DNA of 64,000 nucleotides from Actinoplanes oblitus (GTDB taxonomy: Bacteria; Actinomycetota; Actinomycetes; Mycobacteriales; Micromonosporaceae): positions 9,495,501-9,559,500 of the forward strand of contig NZ_CP126980.1 of NCBI RefSeq assembly GCF_030252345.1. Reading direction: 5' to 3'. The notes under the pieces are model-generated. The model had not been told where the DNA came from and did no database searches. It was given only the letters and a program-made list of their open reading frames with translations. Positions 43,972 through 50,823 of this stretch are shown here, one piece after another. The position numbers and the translations under genes were made by a program. Each line of letters opens with the position of its first letter. Positions within the stretch are counted from its first letter, which is position 1.

Positions 43972-44862
43972 TCAGATCGGGCGGCCGACCTCGTGCAGCA
44001 GCTTCCCCAGGATCTCCGGGGTGTGGTTCGGCGGGTCCGCGTCGATGCAGACGCGCTCCATCGCCATCGCGTACTGATCCACGTCCTCGCGCTTGTCGAG
44101 GTAGATGGCACTGGTGAGCTGCTCGACGTAGACCACGTCGGGCAGCTCCGGCTCGGGGAAGCGCAGGATCGAGAACGGGCCACCGGCCGCGGCGTGCCCG
44201 CCCGCGGTGAACGGAATGATCTGCAACCGCACGCTCGGCAGCTTCGACGCCTCGATGAGCGCCTCGATCTGCGCGCGCATCACCTCGACACCGCCGATCG
44301 GCCGGCGCAGCACCGCCTCGTCGATCACCGCCCACAGCTGCGGCCCACCCGAACGGGTGAGAATCTGCTGCCGTTGCTTGCGCACCTCGACCCGCCGGTC
44401 GATCTCGTCGGAACTCGCACCGGCGTGCCCCAGCATGATCACGGCCCGCGCGTACTCCGGCGTCTGGAGCAGACCCGGGACGAACTGGATCTCGTAGGTG
44501 CGGATCAGCGTGGCGGCCGCCTCGAGCCCCAGGTACGCCTGGAACCAGTTCGGCAGAACGTCGTTCAGCTGCTGCCACCAGCCGGGGCTGTTCGCCTGGC
44601 GGGCGAGGCTGAGCAGCGCCTCGCGCTCGGCCTTGTCGCCCACGCCGTACAAGGTCAACAGGTCCGCGACGTCGCGTTCCTTGAAGCTGACCCGGCCCAG
44701 CTCCATCCGGCTGATCTTCGAGCCCGAGGCGCGGATCTCGTAACCGGCCGCATCCCGGGTGATCCCTCTCGTCTCCCGCAGCTTCCGGAGCTGGGAGCCG
44801 AGCAGAATGCGCAGCACGGTTGGGCCGCCGCCTGGCGCCTCCTCCTGCGTACCCGCGCTCAC
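43972..44862 (-). CDS. XRE-family regulator with DUF5753
   Basis: 296 aa. GTG with GAGGAG five bases upstream. HTH_31-type domain (~18-80: LGSQLRKLRETRGITRDAAG, YEIRASGSKISRMELGRVSF, KERDVADLLTLYGV), then DUF5753 (~110-290: LGLEAAATLIRTYEIQFVPG, LLQTPEYARAVI, FPEPELPDVVYVEQLTSAIY). This is the helix-turn-helix partner of DUF397 proteins in WhiJ-like systems. Convergent with DUF397 and 83 bp downstream of a possible 26-aa peptide gene. Confidence 0.95.
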   Translation of the reverse strand: MSAGTQEEAPGGGPTVLRILLGSQLRKLRETRGITRDAAGYEIRASGSKISRMELGRVSFKERDVADLLTLYGVGDKAEREALLSLARQANSPGWWQQLNDVLPNWFQAYLGLEAAATLIRTYEIQFVPGLLQTPEYARAVIMLGHAGASSDEIDRRVEVRKQRQQILTRSGGPQLWAVIDEAVLRRPIGGVEVMRAQIEALIEASKLPSVRLQIIPFTAGGHAAAGGPFSILRFPEPELPDVVYVEQLTSAIYLDKREDVDQYAMAMERVCIDADPPNHTPEILGKLLHEVGRPI

Positions 44863-44944
44863 CTGACTCCTCGTCGCCGCGTCGTGACTACCGGAATGCA
44901 GTCGTGTGCATCCTAAAGCGGAGATCGTCTACCGCGAAACCTTG

Positions 44945-45025
44945 TCAAGCGTAGTCCCGCCATGACGGATGCGCACAACAGATGCACGTGCAGACGGCCT
45001 TGCGGACGCACTTGATGACGAGCAT
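44945..45025 (-). CDS. Possible 26-aa Cys-rich peptide upstream of the XRE gene (module copy B)
   Basis: ATG at 45025 to TGA at 44945: MLVIKCVRKAVCTCICCAHP, then SWRDYA. The first 16 residues match copy A at 43545 in M-L-x-I-x3-R-K-A-x-C-T-C-I-C. Codon-wise divergence and two silent changes favour a peptide over a DNA site. No ribosome site is visible (CTATC precedes the ATG in both copies), so translation is unproven. Confidence 0.45.
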   Translation of the reverse strand: MLVIKCVRKAVCTCICCAHPSWRDYA

Positions 45026-45150
45026 GATAGCTGACAGACGCGTACCGACTGCTAACGCAGCGTGCCGAAAACTTCGGCTGCTCGGCCGTTGCGGGCCTTC
45101 GGTGCTGCCTGCTGGCCCAGACGCAGCCTCGACAGCTTGGAGGCACCGTG

Positions 45151-45450
45151 ATGTCGAACTGGATGACATCCACGCCGACCGTCACTCCGCCACAGCGCGA
45201 CCCGGCTGACGTGGCGCCCGCCGAGAGCTACCGCCCGGCCGACCCGGTGTGGGTCTACCGCGACGGCTGGCGCGCCGGCGTCATCGAGGCCGCCTCCCCC
45301 CGAGCCGTCACGGTGACCTACAAGCCCGGCTCCCACCGCGGCACCGGCGTCGACACGTTCACCGCGCCGTACGTGACGTCCCGCGACGACGACGACCCGA
45401 CGCTCGACAACCGCGGTCTCCGGCTGGTCCGTCGAAAGCCGCTGGCATGA
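45151..45450 (+). CDS. Small conserved-looking protein, function unknown
   Basis: 99 aa from the ATG at 45151 with TTGGAGG eight bases upstream (a GTG one codon earlier is possible). The central part PVWVYRDGWRAGVIEAASPR then AVTVTYKPGS and VDTFTAPYVTSRDDDDPTLD looks like an SH3/Tudor-type barrel; that is only an impression. Overlaps the next gene by ATGA, so they are co-translated. Confidence 0.7.
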   Translation: MSNWMTSTPTVTPPQRDPADVAPAESYRPADPVWVYRDGWRAGVIEAASPRAVTVTYKPGSHRGTGVDTFTAPYVTSRDDDDPTLDNRGLRLVRRKPLA

Positions 45451-45632
45451 CCGGCGCGGTCACGGTCTCCGCCATCGTCGGCTTGCTCAGCCTCTTCTCC
45501 GGCGTCGCCCTGGGCTGGTACCTGCGCCGCACCAACGACTGGTGCCCGACCTGCGGGGAGCAGCTCACCTGCGGCGATTGCAAGATGAGCGTCCACTGGC
45601 CGGAGCAGCAGACCGCCGCCAGTCACCGTTAG
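45447..45632 (+). CDS. Small membrane protein with CxxC motifs
   Basis: 61 aa, ATG overlapping the previous stop. One membrane helix (VTVSAIVGLLSLFSGVALGW, ~6-25), then RRTNDWCPTCGEQLTCGDCK with two C-x2-C pairs, a small zinc-ribbon-like tail facing the cytoplasm by the positive-inside rule. Not recognised. It shares an operon with the 99-aa gene. Confidence 0.7.
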   Translation: MTGAVTVSAIVGLLSLFSGVALGWYLRRTNDWCPTCGEQLTCGDCKMSVHWPEQQTAASHR

Positions 45633-45943
45633 ACCATTTTTGAGTACGCCCGGAGCGCTTCAGCCGTGGGCTCGGGGCATGACGTGCCACCCCGAACCGA
45701 TCCGAACTCGCCCGCTACCGGGTAAGCCGTCCGCCTGGCGCCGGTCAGCTCGGGCCTCCGCGGACCGTAGGGCCCCAGCCAGATCCGCAACCCGGTGAGC
45801 CGCGCCGACCCGGCGGTGACCATCCGTGATCCCGCCGACGCGCTGGGTCGATGGTCGGGTGCCTGTCTGGCGACATTCGCGGTTGACACGCCCTCGGACG
45901 GGGTAGTTTCGAGCAGTCCATCCGCGCAACGGAGGTGGCCGGC
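45633..45943. other. Intergenic region
   Basis: 311 bases. It contains GGTTGACACGCC near 45880 (a TTGACA-like -35) and GTAGTTTC about 17 bases further, a plausible promoter for the DUF3040 gene. Nothing else seen. Confidence 0.4.
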
Positions 45944-46246
45944 GTGCTCGAGCCGCGGGATGAGCAGGAATTCGACAGCATGGTGTCCCGGCTGCGAGAT
46001 GCCGACCCAGGCTTCGCACGACGGTGCGACAGGATGCAGGCCCGACAACGCCGGCGCTGGTTGATCCTGGCGGTTCTGCTGTGGACCGTGGCCCCGCTCT
46101 GCCTGCTCTTCGGTGGCTGGACCGGCGCCCTGGAGGCGGTGCTGGCGGTGAGTTACGGCGCCTGGCTGATGCGCAAACGCAGCCGGGCGACGGATGCACC
46201 GTCCTGGCCGTCGTCGACCGACCGCCGCCCGACCGCGGAGGCCTGA
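45944..46246 (+). CDS. DUF3040 membrane protein
   Basis: 100 aa. GTG at 45944 with CGGAGG eight bases upstream. Cytoplasmic head LEPRDEQEFDSMVSRLRDAD, PGFARRCDRM, then a helix pair (RWLILAVLLWTVAPLCLLFG, WTGALEAVLAVSYGAWLM). This head-plus-two-helix layout is that of actinobacterial DUF3040 proteins. Convergent with purC. Confidence 0.8.
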   Translation: MLEPRDEQEFDSMVSRLRDADPGFARRCDRMQARQRRRWLILAVLLWTVAPLCLLFGGWTGALEAVLAVSYGAWLMRKRSRATDAPSWPSSTDRRPTAEA

Positions 46247-46276
46247 GCTCCTCGGCGGAGCCCGCCTCGCCGTGCG

Positions 46277-47116
46277 TCAGCGCCAGCGGTCGCCGGTCAG
46301 CCGCTCGTAGACCTCGACGTACCGGTTGCGGGTCGCCTCGACGACGTGCTCGGGCAGCTCCGGCCCCGGCTCCGTCCGGTCCCAGTCGGTCTTCTCGTTG
46401 GTCGCCCAGTCCCGCAGCACCTGCTTGTCCAGGTACCGCTGCACGCTACCCGGCTGCCACTCGTCCGCCGCCCAGAACCGCGACGAGTCCGGCGTCAGCA
46501 CCTCGTCCCCGAGCTTCAGCTCCCCGTCCTTCAGCCCCAGCTCGATCTTGGTGTCCGCGATCAGGATCCCCCGCCCGGCCGCGATCTCGGATCCCCGACG
46601 GTAGATCTCCAGCGTGATCCGCCGCAGCTCCTCGGCCTGGTCCTTGCCCTCCTGCTCGACCACCTGCTCAAAGGTCATCGGCGCGTCGTGCCCGGCACCG
46701 ACCGCCTCCTTGGTCGTCGGCGTGAAGATCGCCTCCGGCAGCTTCGACCCCTCGACCAGACCCGGCGGCAGCGGCACCCCACAGATCGCCGCGTCCCGCT
46801 GGTAGTCCTTGAGCCCGGACCCGGCCAGATACCCGCGCGCGATGCACTCCACCTTCACCATCTCGAGCCGCTCACACCGGATGGCCCGCCCCTGCCACTC
46901 GTCCGGCACGTCGGTGGAGGAGATGATGTGGTTCGGCACCACGTCACTGAGCTGGTCGAACCACCACAGCGACAGCTGAGTCAGGATCTTCCCTTTGTCG
47001 GGGATGGCGGTCGGCAGGATGACGTCATAGATCGAGATCCGATCGGACGCGACCAGGATCAGGTCGTCCCCGTCCGCATAGACGTCCCGAACCTTGCCGG
47101 AGTGCAGCAGCTCCAC
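46277..47116 (-). CDS. purC: Phosphoribosylaminoimidazole-succinocarboxamide synthase
   Basis: SAICAR synthetase of de novo purine synthesis, 279 aa. Start at MELLHSGKVRDVYADGDDLI, the usual N-terminus of the actinobacterial form. Landmarks: ILVASDRISIYDVILPTAIP, GKILTQLSLWWF, RLEMVKVECIARGYLAGSG, FTPTTKEAVGAGHDAPMTF, LIADTKIELGL, and EVLTPDSSRFWAAD. Single gene here. Confidence 0.97.
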   Translation of the reverse strand: MELLHSGKVRDVYADGDDLILVASDRISIYDVILPTAIPDKGKILTQLSLWWFDQLSDVVPNHIISSTDVPDEWQGRAIRCERLEMVKVECIARGYLAGSGLKDYQRDAAICGVPLPPGLVEGSKLPEAIFTPTTKEAVGAGHDAPMTFEQVVEQEGKDQAEELRRITLEIYRRGSEIAAGRGILIADTKIELGLKDGELKLGDEVLTPDSSRFWAADEWQPGSVQRYLDKQVLRDWATNEKTDWDRTEPGPELPEHVVEATRNRYVEVYERLTGDRWR

Positions 47117-47314
47117 GTGTTCCCCTCAGATGTGGCAGGTAGGCGTGCGCTTTCACGCTATCGAACCCGGCCGTGACATATCCGGGCTGGACGAGGATCA
47201 ACGAGACGACGCCCCCTAGCCCCTGCGCAAGCGAACCGCGTGATCCGATGCCGAGGTCCAGAGGATTGATCACGCGATCCGGCCGGCGCACCGGCCGAAC
47301 CCAGGGGTTGAGAA

Positions 47315-48094
47315 GTGGGCGCTCGCGACCGGCTGCCGTGGCTGACCGATGAGTACGTGATCGTTGGCGACCTCTGGCAGCGTCGCGGCCGAACGGTCGG
47401 CATCCGGGACGCCGAAGTACGCGAGATAGCCGCGCTCTTTGGGCGTAGTCCCGCTTCCATCAGCAGGCGGGTAGGCAACTTCGCCGGAACCGAAAACCCG
47501 GGTAAGGGCTTGAAGCCCATTACCGGCGAGCCGCTCGAACGCTGGAAAGAGGTCCGTGGCAACCGCGCGGCTCTGGAACGCGCGGTTGCTCAAGCTCGTG
47601 CCCGGTTGGCGCTCTTGACCAACGGCATGGTGACGAGTCACGTCGAAGCCGCCGGTATTCGCATCATCGCTCCGGAGTTGCCGAGCGTGGAACCGGTTGC
47701 GGTGGTCACCAAGGAGGCCGCCAGGCAGGCTGAGCAGAGCGAAGCTGTACTCCGAGAGAGGTTTCGCTCGTGGCGCGACCCCAGAGGTGACAGGCTTCGC
47801 GGGATCTCGATCGAGACGCCAACGTCGAGGCTCCGTGTCGACCTCTACGACCAGCTCGCCAACGTGCTGATCGAGGTCAAGGCAAAGGCGGAACGCGATT
47901 ATCTACGGTTCGCGATCGGCCAACTCTACGACTACCGGCGTTACCTCGACTTCGAGGTCGAACTCGCGGTTCTGGTTCCCCAGCGGCCCACCGATGACCT
48001 GATGGGCTTGCTGGACAGCGCCGCGGTGGGAGCGATCTGGCCGGACGGTGCCGCCTTCGCCGACTCGGGATCCGGACGCCTACTCCCCTCGTGA
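47315..48094 (+). CDS. Candidate PD-(D/E)XK nuclease with N-terminal helical/HTH domain
   Basis: 259 aa. GTG after CAGGGGTTGAGAA. Residues ~1-75 (LTDEYVIVGDLWQRRGRTVG, DAEVREIAALFGRSPASISR, RVGNFAGTENPGKGLKPITG) contain a helix-turn-helix-like segment of the kind found at the start of some restriction-type enzymes. The C-terminal part has RVDLYDQLANVLIEVKAKAE then FAIGQLYDYRRYLD (~168-204), fitting the D...ExK catalytic core of PD-(D/E)XK nucleases. GC at third positions is visibly lower than in neighbours. No methylase beside it. Function is inference. Confidence 0.65.
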   Translation: MGARDRLPWLTDEYVIVGDLWQRRGRTVGIRDAEVREIAALFGRSPASISRRVGNFAGTENPGKGLKPITGEPLERWKEVRGNRAALERAVAQARARLALLTNGMVTSHVEAAGIRIIAPELPSVEPVAVVTKEAARQAEQSEAVLRERFRSWRDPRGDRLRGISIETPTSRLRVDLYDQLANVLIEVKAKAERDYLRFAIGQLYDYRRYLDFEVELAVLVPQRPTDDLMGLLDSAAVGAIWPDGAAFADSGSGRLLPS

Positions 48095-48124
48095 CGGATC
48101 GGGACCGGGCGACGATCGCCTGGC

Positions 48125-49228
48125 TCAAGAGGAGTAGGCGGTCAGGTGGGTGCCGTCGACCTGGTAGAGCAGGCCACCGGCCGCAACCACCGAACCCGGT
48201 AGGGCAACGCCGGTCGGCTTGCCGGTGGAGGCGGTCAGTACCGGGCCGCCGGTGAAGAGCAGACCGGCGGCCAAGGTGGGCTGGACAGCGGCGGCGGGCA
48301 GGCGGCGGGACCACAGGGCATGGCCGGTAGCGGCGTCCACTGCGGAAACCGCGGAGCCCGCAGCCAGATAGAGGCGGGGCCCGTCGGTGGCCATCAGCGA
48401 GGTGGCCTTGCCCGGAGTGGACCAGAGGACCGCGCCGGTGCCGGCGTTCAAGGCGGCCAGGGCACCGGACGTGTCGGTGGCGTAGAAACGGCCGAACGCC
48501 GGGCTGGCGGCCGCCACCTGCCAGGAGGCCGGGCGGGTCCAGCGCGGCTTGCCGGTGACGATGTCGACAGCGGTGGTTTCGCCGGCCGGGACGCCGGAGC
48601 CGTCGGTCTTCTGCAAGGGGACCAGGCCGTCGGCGGAGACGCCGCTCGAGGCGTAGCCCTGCCTGCTCCACAACGGGTGACCGTCGGTGACCCGGTAAGC
48701 GGCGACCTGCTCGAAGTCGGACGGGGACCAGCCGGAGACCAGGACCACGCCCTTGTCGACGACGACCGTGTCGATCGGTGGGTCCAGGCGCAGCTTCCAG
48801 CGGGTCCGGCCGTAGAAGTCGAGGGCGGTGAGCTGGCCGTCCGGGTCGCTCTGGGAGTTGCAGCCGCCGTTGGCGAGGATCAGCAGGTTGCCGGCGACGG
48901 CCATCCGCGGGGTGCTGTTGTCCATGGCGTCGTCCCAGGTGAAGCGCAACCGCAGATCGCCTGAGTCGACGCCGTAGCTGGAGACGCCCTCGCGGTCGGT
49001 CACGAAGACCTGGTCGGCGGCGACGATCGGGGCGGAGAAGCCGGAGCAGCTCTCGTCCACCTGGCGCAGGTTGGCGGACCACGCCTTCGTCAGCGAGCCG
49101 ACGGTGATCGTCGCGTGCGGGTTGAAGTGGCTGTCCTCCGCGTCATAACCGGGGTGATCCCACAACGGGACCGGCAGGCCCAGAAGCAGCGACGACAGGA
49201 CGGCAGCGACACGACGACGTGCGGGCAT
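48125..49228 (-). CDS. Secreted PQQ-like beta-propeller protein
   Basis: 367 aa. N-terminal hydrophobic signal (RVAAVLSSLLLGLPVPLW, ~6-23). The body is a run of PQQ-like blades: AVDAATGHALWSRRLP, AALNAGTGAVLWSTPG, AVDIVTGKPRWTRPA, TALDFYGRTRWKLRL, VDSGDLRLRFTWDDA. No catalytic residues are evident; such proteins serve as scaffolds or dehydrogenase-like propellers. Two Cys (ESCSG, GGCNS) could form a disulfide. No ribosome site seen at the ATG. Confidence 0.8.
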   Translation of the reverse strand: MPARRRVAAVLSSLLLGLPVPLWDHPGYDAEDSHFNPHATITVGSLTKAWSANLRQVDESCSGFSAPIVAADQVFVTDREGVSSYGVDSGDLRLRFTWDDAMDNSTPRMAVAGNLLILANGGCNSQSDPDGQLTALDFYGRTRWKLRLDPPIDTVVVDKGVVLVSGWSPSDFEQVAAYRVTDGHPLWSRQGYASSGVSADGLVPLQKTDGSGVPAGETTAVDIVTGKPRWTRPASWQVAAASPAFGRFYATDTSGALAALNAGTGAVLWSTPGKATSLMATDGPRLYLAAGSAVSAVDAATGHALWSRRLPAAAVQPTLAAGLLFTGGPVLTASTGKPTGVALPGSVVAAGGLLYQVDGTHLTAYSS

Positions 49229-49318
49229 ATACCAAGAATAGGGAAAAAACGGATGGCCCGCCCGCCAGGCCAGGCCATCCGCGCCAAAGAAGAGGCGAAA
49301 AGGAGAGGCGAAAGAAGA

Positions 49319-49918
49319 TCAGCCGTTCAGCAGGTGAAGCATCTGCTGGACCTGGTCGGCGCGGGACTGCTTGACCCGCTCCGCGAACTGCTTGGTCTGC
49401 TCGTTCGCGCCCTTGTCCAGTTCGAGCTGGGCCATCTCCACGGCGTTGTGCTGGTGTGCCAGGAAGAGGTTGAGGAAGGCCGTCTCGAAGTCCTTCCTCT
49501 TCACCGTCTTCAACGAGTTGATCTCGGCGTCGGTGGTGCTCGGCAGGCCGCCGTGGTCGGCGTGCACGCTGACCCGCTTGTCGACCGAGGTGGGCTTGCC
49601 CCACTCGGTGAGCCAGTTCTTCATCATGGTCAGCTCATCGGTCTCGGTCAGCGACACCGCCTTGGCCAGGTCGGCCACGTCGGCCCGGTTGGCCCGCTGC
49701 GCGCCGATCGCGGCCATCGCCAGGCCCTGCTGCTGGTGGTCCACCAGCATCTGCAGGAACATCACGTCCCGGTCGTTGAAGGTCGACCCGGCGGTGATCT
49801 CGGCGACGTTCTTGACCGCGGGAGCCGCAGCCGACGACGACGGCGTGGGAGACGCCGCGGTGCCGCACGCGCCGAGCAGCAGAGGCGCCGTCAGGAGGAC
49901 CGCTACCAGGCGCTTCAC
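49319..49918 (-). CDS. DUF305 lipoprotein, probable copper-binding
   Basis: 199 aa. GTG at 49918 overlaps the LPMO stop by four bases (GTGA), so it is translated with it. Lipobox LLLGACG at residue ~17. DUF305 helical domain with two His/Met motifs: MLVDHQQQGLAMAAIGAQRA (~61-80) and FLAHQHNAVEMAQLELDKG (~149-167). Known DUF305 proteins include copper-binding ones. An AA10 LPMO needs one Cu(II), so a copper-delivery role for its neighbour is likely but is inference. Divergence from other DUF305 copies cannot be judged here. Confidence 0.88.
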   Translation of the reverse strand: MKRLVAVLLTAPLLLGACGTAASPTPSSSAAAPAVKNVAEITAGSTFNDRDVMFLQMLVDHQQQGLAMAAIGAQRANRADVADLAKAVSLTETDELTMMKNWLTEWGKPTSVDKRVSVHADHGGLPSTTDAEINSLKTVKRKDFETAFLNLFLAHQHNAVEMAQLELDKGANEQTKQFAERVKQSRADQVQQMLHLLNG

Positions 49919-50727
49919 AGCGGCAGCCAGAGGGCGAGGGTGAACACGGACGGCTCCCAGCTGTGGATCGAGGTGTGCGCCTGCCGGCACCGGTAGGTGA
50001 CACCGTCGTAGGTCACCACGTCACCGGTCCGGTAGCTCACGCCGGGCGCCCACGCGGTGCCGGTCGCCGACGAACCGCCGGAGCTGGTTGCGGTTGCCGT
50101 CGGCGCCGCGGTGGTAGCGGTCGCGGTGGGCGCGGTCGTTGCGGGCGCGGTCGTCGGCGCGGTGGTGGGTGCCGCTGTGGTCGGCGTGGCGGTGGGCGTC
50201 GAGTTCGACGAGCCGCTGCCACCGACGTTCAGGTCGACGCAGCTGTAGAAGGCGTTCGCCGTGTCCCCGATGTTCCAGACCGCGAGGACCGTGTGGTTGC
50301 CGGTGTACTTGCTGAGGTCCACCTGGTGGCTCACGGTGGCCGCGGGGATCGCGTTGCCGTCGTTGAACGTGGCGACCTCGGTACCGTCGACGTAGTAGGC
50401 CCAGGTCGCGGTCCGGTGCCGGGCGGTCAGCACCCAGTTGAAGGTGACCGAGGTACCGACGGTAGTGCGCTTCCAGCTCTTGGAGTTGTCGTTCAAGACC
50501 GGATAGCCGGCGTTTCCACCGTTGCATTGCTTGGAGCCCTTCGGTGCCTCGACGCTCTGCGGCTCGAACTGGATCGCGCCACAGTCCGCGACGGTGCCGG
50601 CGGCGCACTGCGCCTGCCGGCTCGGCGGCGATGAGACGTAGCCGTGTGCCAGGGCCGGTGAGGCGATCACCAAGGTCGACCCGACCATCCCGAGGGTGGC
50701 CAGTGGGTAGGCGATCTTCCTGCGCAT
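49915..50727 (-). CDS. AA10 lytic polysaccharide monooxygenase with CBM5/12
   Basis: 270 aa from the ATG at 50727 (GGAGA upstream). The signal peptide ends ALA, leaving HGYVSSPPSRQAQCAAG with His1 as the first copper ligand. The second His of the histidine brace lies in LTARHRTATWAYYVDG (~98-113). SYCVDL-type end (FYSCVDLNVGG) closes the AA10 domain at ~190. Then a Thr/Ala/Pro linker and a C-terminal CBM5/12 (TAWAPGVSYRTGDVVTYDGV, YRCRQAHTSIHSWEP). Oxidative cleavage of chitin or cellulose; the CBM5/12 favours chitin. Follows a two-component system and is coupled to DUF305. Confidence 0.93.
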   Translation of the reverse strand: MRRKIAYPLATLGMVGSTLVIASPALAHGYVSSPPSRQAQCAAGTVADCGAIQFEPQSVEAPKGSKQCNGGNAGYPVLNDNSKSWKRTTVGTSVTFNWVLTARHRTATWAYYVDGTEVATFNDGNAIPAATVSHQVDLSKYTGNHTVLAVWNIGDTANAFYSCVDLNVGGSGSSNSTPTATPTTAAPTTAPTTAPATTAPTATATTAAPTATATSSGGSSATGTAWAPGVSYRTGDVVTYDGVTYRCRQAHTSIHSWEPSVFTLALWLPL

Positions 50728-50772
50728 GTCAGTTCTCCAGACATCTCGTCCTGGCTTCGTTACCGCGCCGAA

Positions 50773-50823
50773 CGTTATGAGGAGCTGCCATAACGCAGCC
50801 TTAAGGCGACCGAAAACCCTTAT
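50773..50823 (-). promoter_or_regulatory. LPMO promoter region: CGTTATG dyad and CTTAAG motifs
   Basis: CGTTATG-N9-CATAACG (50773-50795), perfect 7-bp arms, sits 46 bp upstream of the LPMO start. Beyond it lie CCTTAAGG (50799-50806) and CCCTTAT (50817-50823), like the motifs before the chitinase at 35125-35163. The gap between the kinase stop and the LPMO start is only 92 bp, so this is the likely control region. Confidence 0.6.

Noticed and set aside
44913..45209. Alternative frames in the XRE upstream region on both strands
   Set aside because: They have no ribosome sites, and their similarity to frames at 43.5 kb is explained by the duplicated module.
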